A stretch of 60,219 nt of DNA from NCBI GenBank assembly GCA_027625145.1, contig JAQBXK010000010.1, positions 1 to 60,219 of the forward strand, written 5' to 3'. The position numbers and the translations under genes were made by a program. Every line of letters starts with the position of its first letter. Position 1 is the stretch's first letter. Under the pieces are notes generated by a model, which did not search any database, was not told the origin of the DNA, and saw nothing but the letters and a program-made list of their open reading frames with translations. This stretch comes from Pseudomonadota bacterium (GTDB lineage Bacteria; Pseudomonadota; Alphaproteobacteria; Puniceispirillales; Marisalimonadaceae). Positions 17,468-25,809 of this stretch are shown one piece after another.

Positions 17468-18484
17468 ATGAGCTTATTACTTGCTGATATTGGAGGTACA
17501 AACGCCAGGTTTGCATTTAAGAGAAAAGAAGATGATAATATTTCTTATATTACATATTTAAAATGTTCTGATTTTCAAAATATACATTCAGCAATAAAAT
17601 TCTATCAAGAAAAAAATAATTTAAATATTGAGAATATGTCTTTAGCTGTAGCCTCAACAACTAAGCAAGATCAAATAAAATTTACAAATAACAATTGGTC
17701 ATTTAAACAAACAGCGTTACTAGATTATTTCGGTTTAAATAAATTGCTTTTAATAAATGATTTCGTTGCACAGTCTTTATGCTTTGGTTCTTTCTATAAA
17801 AAGCTTAATAGTAATGTTGATTATAATAATAAATTAGCTGTTAAGCATAATTTAAAACTTATTAAATCTGGAAATCCTATTTTAAAAGCACCTCTTCTAA
17901 TAACAGGTCCAGGAACTGGACTTGGTGTTTGTACTTTATGCATTAACAATCAAAATTTAATCGCAATAGAAGGAGAAGGTGGACATGCTTCATTTGCACC
18001 TAATTCAGATTTAGAAATAAGATTACTTAAGTTTCTTAGAAAAAAATACGACCACGTATCTTTTGAAAGAATTGTAAGTGGATCAGGAATAGAGGAGATT
18101 TATAATTTTGTTCTCTATGAAAACCAAGTAAAGCCAGAACAAATCAAATCTCCTGAAATTGGAAGTAGAGCTTTAAAAGGAGAAAAAAATGCTATCAAAA
18201 CTATTCAAATTATGTTTGCTATTTTAGGCACTGTTATTTCGAATATGATCTTAATTAATGGAGCTCAAAGTGGAGTTATTCTCACTGGGGGAATTACACC
18301 AAAGCTACAATTATTACTACCCCACAGTGATTTTGAAAAGAACCTTCTAAATAAAGGGCGAAGGCACGAATATATAAAAAATGTTCCCATTTGGCTAACA
18401 GAAGATAATAATAATGGCCTAATAGGTGCTCTAAATGCTTTTACTAATAAAAATTATTCAAGTAGAATTTTATCAAAAAAATAA
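17468..18484 (+). CDS. glk: Glucokinase
   Basis: Phosphorylates glucose with ATP to give glucose 6-phosphate. LLLADIGGTNARFAF at residues 3-17 is the phosphate-1 motif of the bacterial Glk family. LLINDFVAQSLCFG near 95-108 holds the catalytic Asp, GPGTGLGVCTL near 147-157 contacts ATP and EGEGGHASFAP near 168-178 contacts sugar. The length of 338 aa is normal. A weak purine-rich site (GAGATAAAAA) precedes the ATG. It faces away from the PQQ sugar dehydrogenase, so periplasmic oxidation and cytoplasmic phosphorylation of glucose are encoded side by side. Confidence 0.9.
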   Translation: MSLLLADIGGTNARFAFKRKEDDNISYITYLKCSDFQNIHSAIKFYQEKNNLNIENMSLAVASTTKQDQIKFTNNNWSFKQTALLDYFGLNKLLLINDFVAQSLCFGSFYKKLNSNVDYNNKLAVKHNLKLIKSGNPILKAPLLITGPGTGLGVCTLCINNQNLIAIEGEGGHASFAPNSDLEIRLLKFLRKKYDHVSFERIVSGSGIEEIYNFVLYENQVKPEQIKSPEIGSRALKGEKNAIKTIQIMFAILGTVISNMILINGAQSGVILTGGITPKLQLLLPHSDFEKNLLNKGRRHEYIKNVPIWLTEDNNNGLIGALNAFTNKNYSSRILSKK

Positions 18485-18535
18485 TAGTAAAAATATATGT
18501 TGATATTAATTATTGAGTAAATTTAAAAAATTAAA

Positions 18536-18643
18536 CTAATATAACCCAATAGCACAAAAACACAAAGGGAAGCCTAATATAATTGCAAGTGCAAGCTCTG
18601 ATTTTAAAGTCTCTTTAAATTTATAAATTGCTTTGTCAGACAT
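18536..18643 (-). CDS. Small membrane protein, 35 aa
   Basis: ATG at 18643 is preceded by AGGA with 6-base spacing, and the frame ends at TAG 18536. Residues 1-15 are charged and hydrophilic (MSDKAIYKFKETLKS) and residues 16-35 form one hydrophobic helix ending at the terminus (ELALAIILGFPLCFCAIGLY). The clean ribosome-binding site and membrane pattern favour a real microprotein in an otherwise empty 315-base gap. No family is recognised. It may be a small subunit of a membrane complex. Confidence 0.5.
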   Translation of the reverse strand: MSDKAIYKFKETLKSELALAIILGFPLCFCAIGLY

Positions 18644-18799
18644 TTTAATCCTATTTTTAATTAAAATTATATATCAAACTTTTTAATAATTATAGCAAGT
18701 AAAAAGTATCCTTTTAATACTGTTGATAATATTTAATTTTTCCCAAAAATAAATCGCTTACTTTAATTGGCTCTTAAGTTTCAATAATTTTATTTAACT

Positions 18800-19084
18800 T
18801 TAAAGTAAACATTCTCCTGAAACCACAATTCCATCTTCGGTTTTAGCATATTCAACGCCGGCATAATTTGGTGAATATTTATAACATTTTCCGTTAATTT
18901 TTTTTCCATTATCCGTTTCAGAGTATATTAAATTTCCATTTTTATTACTATACATGTCACATTCACCTGACCATGAAATTCCCTTATCAGTCTCTCCTTG
19001 GCATTGCATATAAATAACAGCATTCACCATGCTAGTTATAAATATTGAAACAGATAATATGAACAAAAAAAAACTAAATTTCAT
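18800..19084 (-). CDS. Secreted protein of three 25-residue repeats
   Basis: A 94-residue protein with a signal peptide (residues 1-22). The mature part is three tandem units with exactly constant spacing: Thr at 32, 57 and 82; Gly at 35, 60 and 85; Gly at 40, 65 and 90; Cys at 42, 67 and 92; and Tyr at 54 and 79. The unit reads roughly [E/K]T-[D/E]-x-G-x3-[S/N]-G-[E/K]-C. With Cys 28 there are four cysteines in the mature chain. No named family is recognised; a small beta-structured periplasmic or outer-membrane-associated protein is likely. It stands alone. Confidence 0.65.
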   Translation of the reverse strand: MKFSFFLFILSVSIFITSMVNAVIYMQCQGETDKGISWSGECDMYSNKNGNLIYSETDNGKKINGKCYKYSPNYAGVEYAKTEDGIVVSGECLL

Positions 19085-19232
19085 TTAGATATCCTAATTA
19101 TTTAATTATTATTTTCTATTATGTTAAAAAAAGAAACTCCCCCGCTCTTTTCAGCAATCACTATTCTTCCCATCTTATTATTCCTTTATCAAACCATTTC
19201 TGAGCATGGTAAGCATATGAATGAAATCAAAT

Positions 19233-19517
19233 TCACAAAGAAACGGTTGCAGGTTGATACAGAACAGTGATACCACCGATTTTATGCACCCACTCAGCTT
19301 TCAACTGGCACTCTATTTGCGCAAATTGCTCAGGACGTATGTTTTTGTCTACGCCTCTGATACGAAGTTTAATAAGTTCATGAGCATTGAGAGCGACATC
19401 AACCTCAGCGAGGACAGCATTAGTAAGACCGTGTTGACCGATCATGACAACAGGTTTTAGTGAGCACGCTTTTTTTTGTAACACTTTTTTATCAATATTC
19501 GAAAGTTTTTTTTCCAT
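19233..19517 (-). CDS. yhbY: YhbY-type CRM-domain RNA-binding protein
   Basis: A single CRM (CRS1-YhbY) domain of 94 aa: LKPVVMIGQHGLTNAVLAEVDVALNAHELIKLRI near residues 20-53 has the GxxG-containing loop (GQHG), ending in IGGITVLYQPA. E. coli YhbY associates with pre-50S ribosomal particles. Positions 19261-19500 are about 41% G+C by count, well above glmS next door, and this family is best known from gamma- and betaproteobacteria, so acquisition by transfer is possible. It lies 32 bases after glmS on the same strand. Confidence 0.9.
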   Translation of the reverse strand: MEKKLSNIDKKVLQKKACSLKPVVMIGQHGLTNAVLAEVDVALNAHELIKLRIRGVDKNIRPEQFAQIECQLKAEWVHKIGGITVLYQPATVSL

Positions 19518-19549
19518 GGTAAATACCTCATTTATTTATGCGTTAAAAG

Positions 19550-21397
19550 CTATTCAACAGTTACTGATTTAGCTAAATTACGAGGTTGATCTATATCTGT
19601 CCCTCTTTCTCTAGATACATGGTAGGCTAACAGTTGAGCAGGAATAGCCATTAAAATAGGTGATAGCAGTGATTTAAACTCATCATCTATATCTGGTATT
19701 TTAATTTTAATTTCTGCAAACGAAGCCTTTTTCAGACATGCTTCATCGCCGATTACAATAACCTTCGCCCCACGGGAGTGGGCTTCTTGAAGATTACTTA
19801 TTGATTTATCTTCATAACCATCTGAAATAATAAACATAATTACAGGCAAACCATCTTCTATTAGTGCAATAGGTCCATGCTTCATTTCTCCAGCAGCAAA
19901 ACCCTCAGCATGAATATAACTTATCTCTTTAAGCTTTAAAGCTGCTTCTAGAGCCAAGGGATACATGTAACCTCTACCAAGAAAAATAACACTTTTAGAG
20001 TTTTTAATTTGTTGAGATAAAGCTATTATTTGATCTTCTAACTTTAACATATTAGCCAAAGCTAAAGGCAACATATTTAAATATTGTTTAATTTTATTTA
20101 CTTTATTAGCGTCTATATTGTTAAATTTTTTACCTAGAGAAACAGCAATTAAAAACAAAACAATTAATTGAGAAGTAAATGACTTTGTACTAGCAACTGC
20201 TATTTCGGGGCCAGCTTTTGTATGTAAACTATAATCAGCCTCTCTATCAATGGTACTTCCTGTAACGTTAACTATTGCAGTAGTAGTCAAGCCAAGTTCT
20301 TTGCCATACCTTAAAGCCATTAAGGTATCCAAACTCTCTCCAGATTGAGATATCACTAAGATAGAAGTTTGACCAAATACAGAAGGTTTTCTATATCTAT
20401 ATTCTGATGCCAAATCGACTAATACTGGAATGTCAGCAATTTGTTCAATCCAATACTTTCCAATCAATGCTGCATAAAAACTTGTGCCGGCTGCACAGAT
20501 GGTTAAAGACGACTTATTGGTAAATCCTAATTTATCTAAATTTATATTTATAGATTGATCTTCATTAAATAAAGAGCCAATAGTTTGAGGTATTATCGAT
20601 GGTTGTTCAAACATTTCTTTTTTCATAAAATGTTTATAGCCACCTTTATTTATTAAACCAATATCAGAATTAACATGAATAATTTGTCTATCTACTATAT
20701 TGGATTGAGCATCAAAAATATCTAAAGTTTCATTTTTTACTAAAGCATAATCACCATCTTCCAAATAAATTATTCTTTTAGTTAGATGAGCTATTGATTG
20801 AGCATCTGAACCAATAAAGTTACATTTATCTCCTATACCAATTGCTATAGGAGAAGAGTTTCTAGATACAAACAGTTGATCAGGAAAGTCAACACTAATG
20901 GCAATAAATGCAAATGCTCCTTTTATAACTTTTAAAACTAATTTTCCAGATTCAAGAAAATCATTTCCTTGTTTAATATATTTTGTAAATAAATGAGGTA
21001 TTACCTCTGTATCAGTAACACTACTAAATACATAACCTTCTGAAATAAGTGTTTTCTTTAAACTAGCATAATTCTCAATTATACCATTATGTACAACCGC
21101 TACTTTATTATCACTAGTTAAAGGATGAGCATTTTCTATACTAACATTTCCATGAGTTGCCCATCTAGTATGTCCTATAGCAATTTCAGTATCATTGTAT
21201 GATTTCTTACTTATTAATAAATCAAATTGATTTACTAAATTGGTTAACTTGCCTTCAGATTTAAGGACTTGCAGCTTTTTTTTATCTAAAGACGCAATTC
21301 CTGCTGAATCATAACCTCTATATTCTAATTTTTTAAGCCCTTCTATTACTAAAGAACTAGCTTCAGCTTTACCAATTACAGCTACTACACCACACAT
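19550..21397 (-). CDS. glmS: Glutamine-fructose-6-phosphate aminotransferase
   Basis: Makes glucosamine 6-phosphate from fructose 6-phosphate and glutamine, the first step to UDP-GlcNAc. Cys 2 of MCGVVAVIG is the glutaminase nucleophile. GHTRWATHG near residues 75-83 and HNGIIENY near 104-111 complete that domain. Two SIS domains follow (CAAGTSFYAALIGKYW, SQSGESLDT, GRGYMYPLALEAALKLKEISYIHAE) and the C-terminus ends DQPRNLAKSVTVE. The length of 615 aa is close to E. coli (609). It is divergent from glmU across 98 bases, so the two pathway genes may share a control region. No ribozyme is seen upstream. Confidence 0.97.
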   Translation of the reverse strand: MCGVVAVIGKAEASSLVIEGLKKLEYRGYDSAGIASLDKKKLQVLKSEGKLTNLVNQFDLLISKKSYNDTEIAIGHTRWATHGNVSIENAHPLTSDNKVAVVHNGIIENYASLKKTLISEGYVFSSVTDTEVIPHLFTKYIKQGNDFLESGKLVLKVIKGAFAFIAISVDFPDQLFVSRNSSPIAIGIGDKCNFIGSDAQSIAHLTKRIIYLEDGDYALVKNETLDIFDAQSNIVDRQIIHVNSDIGLINKGGYKHFMKKEMFEQPSIIPQTIGSLFNEDQSININLDKLGFTNKSSLTICAAGTSFYAALIGKYWIEQIADIPVLVDLASEYRYRKPSVFGQTSILVISQSGESLDTLMALRYGKELGLTTTAIVNVTGSTIDREADYSLHTKAGPEIAVASTKSFTSQLIVLFLIAVSLGKKFNNIDANKVNKIKQYLNMLPLALANMLKLEDQIIALSQQIKNSKSVIFLGRGYMYPLALEAALKLKEISYIHAEGFAAGEMKHGPIALIEDGLPVIMFIISDGYEDKSISNLQEAHSRGAKVIVIGDEACLKKASFAEIKIKIPDIDDEFKSLLSPILMAIPAQLLAYHVSRERGTDIDQPRNLAKSVTVE

Positions 21398-21495
21398 TTG
21401 AAATCCTATAAAATATATTAATATTAATCGTTTATTTTTATAAAAACAAAGTTTTTAAGCTTTATATTTTTATTACTAAGATATATAACATTTAT

Positions 21496-22788
21496 ATGGA
21501 TATATGTTCAATAATATTGAGTGCTGGCAAGGGAAATAGAATGCAATCCAGCATTCCTAAACCATTACATACTATTTCCGGAAAAACTATGCTTCAATGG
21601 GTAATAGATGCAAACATAGCAGCTAAAATAAAAAAATATGTTATAGTAATTCCAAAAGACAATAAAGAAATAGAAGAAGTTACTAAGGGTTTAGAAACAG
21701 TTGTTCAACTATTTCCATTAGGAACTGGTGACGCTGTAATACAAGCAAAAAAAAAACTTAAAGATTTTAATGGAATAATTATAATTTGTTTTGCAGATAC
21801 TCCTTTCATTTCTCCTGAAACTCTTAAGAAACTTACTCAAGCTATTAAAAACGGATCAAAGATTGCAATTTCAGGTTTTAAAAAATCAGAAAAAAACAAT
21901 TATGGTAAAATTGTATTTTCTAAAAGTAACCAACCTTCAGAAATAATTGAAGAAAAAGACGCACAAATAAGAAAAATAAAGTCCGAATATTGTAATGGTG
22001 GAATAATAGCAATAAACAGTGAAATTTTAAATTATCTTGATAAAATAAAAAGTAATAAACTTACTAAAGAAATATATCTAACTGAAATTGTTAAATTAGC
22101 TTTCCTAAACAAAGAAAAAATTGATTTTATTGAAATAAATGAAAATGAAATTTTAGGTATTAACAATCAAATTGAATTATCAAAGGCTGAAAAAATTTCT
22201 CAAGATACTCTTAGAAATAAAGCGATGATAAATGGCGTAAAATTAATAGCTCCAGAGACAGTTTTTTTTAATTTTGATACCAAAATTGGTAAAGATGTAA
22301 TCATTCACCCTAATGTTATTTTTGGGAAAAATGTAAATATTGAAAAGTCAGTTGAAATACTTTCTTTCTCACATATAGAAGATAGTGTAATAAAAGAAGG
22401 AAGCGTAATTGGACCTTTTGCTAGACTAAGAGGAAAAGCAATAATTGGCCCAATGTCTAGAATTGGTAATTTTGTTGAAATTAAAAATAGTAAATTAAAA
22501 GAGCAAGTGAAAATTAATCATTTGTCATACGTTGGTGACAGCGAAATTGGAAAGTCAACCAACATTGGTGCAGGTACTATTACATGTAACTATGATGGAA
22601 AACAGAAAAATAAAACAAAAATTGGAAGCAATTCTTTTATAGGATCAAACTCTAGTTTAATTGCTCCTATCAAAATTGGAGATAATGTAACGCTTGCAGC
22701 GGGCAGCGTATTTAATAAAAACGTTCCAAGTAATTCTTTATCTATTGGAAGAGCACATCAAGTCATAAAAAAAATAAAAAAGAATTAG
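21496..22788 (+). CDS. glmU: Bifunctional UDP-GlcNAc pyrophosphorylase / GlcN-1-P acetyltransferase
   Basis: Converts glucosamine 1-phosphate to UDP-GlcNAc. The N-terminal uridylyltransferase has LSAGKGNRMQSSIPKPLH near residues 8-25 and the UTP/metal-binding region FADTPF near 96-101. The C-terminal left-handed beta-helix has hexapeptide turns, with NHLSYVGDSEIGKSTNIGAGTITCNYDGK near 347-375 providing the acetyl-CoA site and catalytic His. At 430 aa it is about 25 residues shorter than E. coli GlmU, mostly at the C-terminus. Its stop overlaps the convergent glycosyltransferase-like gene by four bases. Confidence 0.95.
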   Translation: MDICSIILSAGKGNRMQSSIPKPLHTISGKTMLQWVIDANIAAKIKKYVIVIPKDNKEIEEVTKGLETVVQLFPLGTGDAVIQAKKKLKDFNGIIIICFADTPFISPETLKKLTQAIKNGSKIAISGFKKSEKNNYGKIVFSKSNQPSEIIEEKDAQIRKIKSEYCNGGIIAINSEILNYLDKIKSNKLTKEIYLTEIVKLAFLNKEKIDFIEINENEILGINNQIELSKAEKISQDTLRNKAMINGVKLIAPETVFFNFDTKIGKDVIIHPNVIFGKNVNIEKSVEILSFSHIEDSVIKEGSVIGPFARLRGKAIIGPMSRIGNFVEIKNSKLKEQVKINHLSYVGDSEIGKSTNIGAGTITCNYDGKQKNKTKIGSNSFIGSNSSLIAPIKIGDNVTLAAGSVFNKNVPSNSLSIGRAHQVIKKIKKN

Positions 22789-23585
22789 TACCCTCTATCT
22801 GAAACTCTAAAATGAGTAAACAAGCCAGGTGCCACTATTATTTCAAAATTTTGTTTTCTCCACCAAAAAGAATTTAATTCAATTTCAATGTTTTTAAATC
22901 CATTAGTTTTTTTGTTAGAAGAAACTGTTTCAGCTTTTGGTATAATTATATTAAGGAACTTGTCCCTATCTACTAATATAGCTAAATTAGCCCAATTCAA
23001 GACAGAACTAGATACGCTAAAATAACTATGAGATAAAGATTTAATATAATTTGGGTGACGTTTTACAGGATTTTGTATTACATAAGTAGCAGTCCCTATC
23101 AAGCGCTTTGCCTTGCTTGGTCTTAAAATTCGTTTAATATAAGAAATTATATTGTTTGACCAATATCTTTGATATTTCTCAATTCCAACAAATGGTAACC
23201 CTGGGTTTGTTCGACTCCTTAATCTTACTTGTATAACATTATCATTAGACAATAATTTTATAGAATTTTGAATTTGATCAAACGTTACATTTTGATCTTC
23301 AATTAATGGCAAATCATTTTCTAATAACAAAATAGGACCTGATGGCATTTTTTCAGCTAAAGCTTTAAATCCTCCAAGAATGCCAAGGTTTTTTTTAAAT
23401 AAAATTGGTTTATATGAAAATTTTTTTGCTAATTGAATACCTTCTTGCTTGTATTCAGGAAGACATATATATTTATATTTGGTTAATTTTGATAAACCAT
23501 TCTTCTCATAAGTAAGAAGTGAATTAAGCAAACTGTCATAACCATTCCAACTTAAAATTCCAATTGAAAAAGGTAATTCATTCAT
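22785..23585 (-). CDS. Glycosyltransferase family 2-like protein
   Basis: The N-terminus FSIGILSWNGYDSLLNSLLTYEKNGL (residues 6-31) resembles the opening of GT-A glycosyltransferases. LGILGGFKALAEKMPSGPILLLENDLPL near 68-95 fits the nucleotide-sugar region, with END in place of the usual DxD. The rest (to 266 aa) has no clear motif but is rich in aromatic and basic residues. Probable role is sugar transfer in cell-surface synthesis, consistent with glmS-glmU nearby. It lies 28 bases downstream of the SbmA/BacA-like gene and is likely co-transcribed with it. Acceptor and donor are unknown. Confidence 0.65.
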   Translation of the reverse strand: MNELPFSIGILSWNGYDSLLNSLLTYEKNGLSKLTKYKYICLPEYKQEGIQLAKKFSYKPILFKKNLGILGGFKALAEKMPSGPILLLENDLPLIEDQNVTFDQIQNSIKLLSNDNVIQVRLRSRTNPGLPFVGIEKYQRYWSNNIISYIKRILRPSKAKRLIGTATYVIQNPVKRHPNYIKSLSHSYFSVSSSVLNWANLAILVDRDKFLNIIIPKAETVSSNKKTNGFKNIEIELNSFWWRKQNFEIIVAPGLFTHFRVSDRGY

Positions 23586-23613
23586 AATAAAAGTTTCTAA
23601 TTAGTTTATATCT

Positions 23614-24600
23614 TTAAGAACTAGTTTCTTTACTATCATTAATACTAGCTTCAAATTCTTTCAATCTTTTAACTACACTAATCAGTTCAATTATTGTTGT
23701 CCAACTTTTAACTAAATATTGAAGGGAACCCTCTACTCTTCCAAAAGCCCTTGTAATCTGTTGAATAAAACCTAATGTAACTGCACCAGTAATAATAGTT
23801 GGAGCAAGAGCAAGATAAGGAACAATTACCATACCTTGAAAATAGCTCCATTTACAGGCATTGAAATATAAATAATGTGCATAACTAATATAATTAATTT
23901 TACGAACATTATTAAATAATTCATTTACGGTTGCTGGCTGCATACGATCTAAATTATCTTCTCCTAAAACTAATTCTTTTCTATAAGCGGCTTCCTCTTT
24001 TTGAATTCTATATTCTATTCCCGGAAGTTTTATTCCAACAGCAGCCAAAAAAGCTGTGCCACCGGCTGCTGTAACAATAGCAACCCATATCAAAGCATTA
24101 TCAACTTGTCCCAAATATGGAAGTTCAGTTACCTTTTTACTTAGAACATATAGAATTGGAAGAAAAGCAGCTAAAGTCATAATACTATCTAAAAGACCAA
24201 CACCTAAAGATTCCATTATTCTTCCAAATTTAACTGTATCCTCTTGCACTCTTTGGGCAGCACCTTCAACAAGCCTCGCTTTTTGCCAAACATCATGATA
24301 ATAGTTGACCATACTAGTTCTCCAACGAAATAGCCAATGGCTAACAAAAAAACCAGTTATAATAGCAATTATAATCCACAATCCAGCAACACCTGCAAAT
24401 GTCCATAAATAGCCGACAAACTCATCTAAAGAGACGCTTCCAGGTTTAGATAAAGCTTTCTGTAATGTATCATAGAATGCACCAAACCATTCGTTAATTT
24501 TAACATCTAGTTGAACTTGATACCAAGTACTTATTAAAATGAACAATGATCCCAATATACTCCAAAGACGCCATTCTTTATCAATAAAAAATTTAAACAT
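23614..24600 (-). CDS. SbmA/BacA-like inner-membrane transporter
   Basis: A 328-aa membrane protein of the SbmA/BacA-like family: WRLWSILGSLFILISTWYQVQLDVKINEWFGAFYD opens the protein, and LFRWRTSMVNYYHDVWQ near 88-104 and REDTVKFG-like VQEDTVKFGRIMESLG near 115-130 follow. Paralogues import peptides (SbmA) or act in very-long-chain fatty acid lipid A modification (rhizobial BacA). ATG 24600 is chosen since AAGAAGG lies 5-6 bases before it; the longer frame begins at 24621. It is somewhat shorter than E. coli SbmA (406 aa). It follows rodA on the same strand, with a 54-base gap. Confidence 0.85.
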   Translation of the reverse strand: MFKFFIDKEWRLWSILGSLFILISTWYQVQLDVKINEWFGAFYDTLQKALSKPGSVSLDEFVGYLWTFAGVAGLWIIIAIITGFFVSHWLFRWRTSMVNYYHDVWQKARLVEGAAQRVQEDTVKFGRIMESLGVGLLDSIMTLAAFLPILYVLSKKVTELPYLGQVDNALIWVAIVTAAGGTAFLAAVGIKLPGIEYRIQKEEAAYRKELVLGEDNLDRMQPATVNELFNNVRKINYISYAHYLYFNACKWSYFQGMVIVPYLALAPTIITGAVTLGFIQQITRAFGRVEGSLQYLVKSWTTIIELISVVKRLKEFEASINDSKETSS

Positions 24601-24654
24601 TTTTAACCTTCTTAAATACATTCCATATTAAATTATAATATTTATTTTTATTAT

Positions 24655-25779
24655 TTATATTCTTTTATTATGAATATTCATACTTAATACTAGTCCAACA
24701 CCTATTAGAATTGTAAATAGAGAAGTGCCTCCATGGCTGATTAAAGGTAAAGGAGCTCCAACAACTGGCAATAAACCGCAAACCATTCCAATATTAAGGG
24801 CAACATATAGAAAAATTAAAAAACCTACTCCAAACACCACAATTTTTGCAAATACAGTATCAACAATAAAACTAATCCTCATAATTAAAGTGATTAAAAA
24901 ACAAAATATAAAAATCAATACTATTGAACCGAGAAAACCCATTTCTTCTGATATTAAAGTAAACACAAAATCTGTATGCTTTTCAGGCAAATAATTTAAT
25001 CTACTTTGACTACCTAATAAATAGCCTTTTCCAAAAAGCCCACCAGAACCTATAGCAATCTTAGATTGAATAATTTGATATCCACTCCCTAAGCTATCAC
25101 TTTCAGGATTTAAAAAAACTAATATTCTATTTTTTTGATATTCATATAATTGATTCCAAATAATTGGGACACAAGATATAACTAATATAAATGATAAAAA
25201 AACTATTTTTAAAGGTATCCCTATATAAAATAAAATAGCAATCCCTAATAATATAATTGTTACCCCAGTTCCTAAATCAGGTTGAGTAACAACAATAATA
25301 CCTGGCAATAGAGTAAATATAATAGGTAATAAAAAGGTAGAATTTTTTTGGAGGTCGACTTTAGAAATATTATTAAAATATTTTGCTAAAACTAAAATTA
25401 AAGCTAATTTAATTGGTTCAGAAGGTTGAAAGTTAAATCCCCCAATAGAAATCCATCTTTGTACACTACCATGTCCAAAAAATTTAACAAATAATAATGA
25501 TAACAATCCCAATATAAAACAATAAAAACTAAGTTTATTATAAAAGTTAGGTGGCAATAATGCAATGAACAGCATAACGGAAATTCCTATTAAAGACCTA
25601 TACAAATGACTTTTAGCCCAAGGGTTCCATTGGCCTCCCGCAGCTGAGTATAAAGAAGCCACTCCTATAAGGCATAATAAAAAAATACAAAAGACAATGA
25701 GCCAATTTAATCTAAAAAGCTTAGATACATAAAGATTAAAAAAAGATTCTTTTAAAAATTTATTTTTTCGGTAATTCAT
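24655..25779 (-). CDS. mrdB: Rod-shape peptidoglycan polymerase RodA
   Basis: SEDS-family glycosyltransferase that polymerises lipid II for side-wall growth with PBP2. It is 374 aa with about ten hydrophobic segments. SEDS signatures include GGFNFQPSEPIKLALILVLAKY near residues 106-127, QPDLGTGVTIILLG near 163-176, KGYLLGSQSRLNYLPEKHTDFVF near 250-272 with the catalytic-region Asp, and the C-terminal PVVGAPLPLISHGGTSL near 337-353. It is the last gene of the mreB-mreC-mreD-mrdA-mrdB run, 30 bases after mrdA. Confidence 0.95.
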   Translation of the reverse strand: MNYRKNKFLKESFFNLYVSKLFRLNWLIVFCIFLLCLIGVASLYSAAGGQWNPWAKSHLYRSLIGISVMLFIALLPPNFYNKLSFYCFILGLLSLLFVKFFGHGSVQRWISIGGFNFQPSEPIKLALILVLAKYFNNISKVDLQKNSTFLLPIIFTLLPGIIVVTQPDLGTGVTIILLGIAILFYIGIPLKIVFLSFILVISCVPIIWNQLYEYQKNRILVFLNPESDSLGSGYQIIQSKIAIGSGGLFGKGYLLGSQSRLNYLPEKHTDFVFTLISEEMGFLGSIVLIFIFCFLITLIMRISFIVDTVFAKIVVFGVGFLIFLYVALNIGMVCGLLPVVGAPLPLISHGGTSLFTILIGVGLVLSMNIHNKRI

Positions 25780-25809
25780 AACTTATATTCCAGTCAATTA
25801 AATTAACTT

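Noticed and set aside
19121-19270. 49-aa plus-strand ORF with a hydrophobic segment between the repeat protein and yhbY
   Set aside because: No ribosome-binding site, and its last third runs antisense through the yhbY end; coding potential probably reflects yhbY and chance.
21398-21495. glmS ribozyme or riboswitch in the glmS-glmU spacer
   Set aside because: Only 98 bases of AT-rich DNA without the ribozyme core; the element is also confined to Gram-positive lineages.
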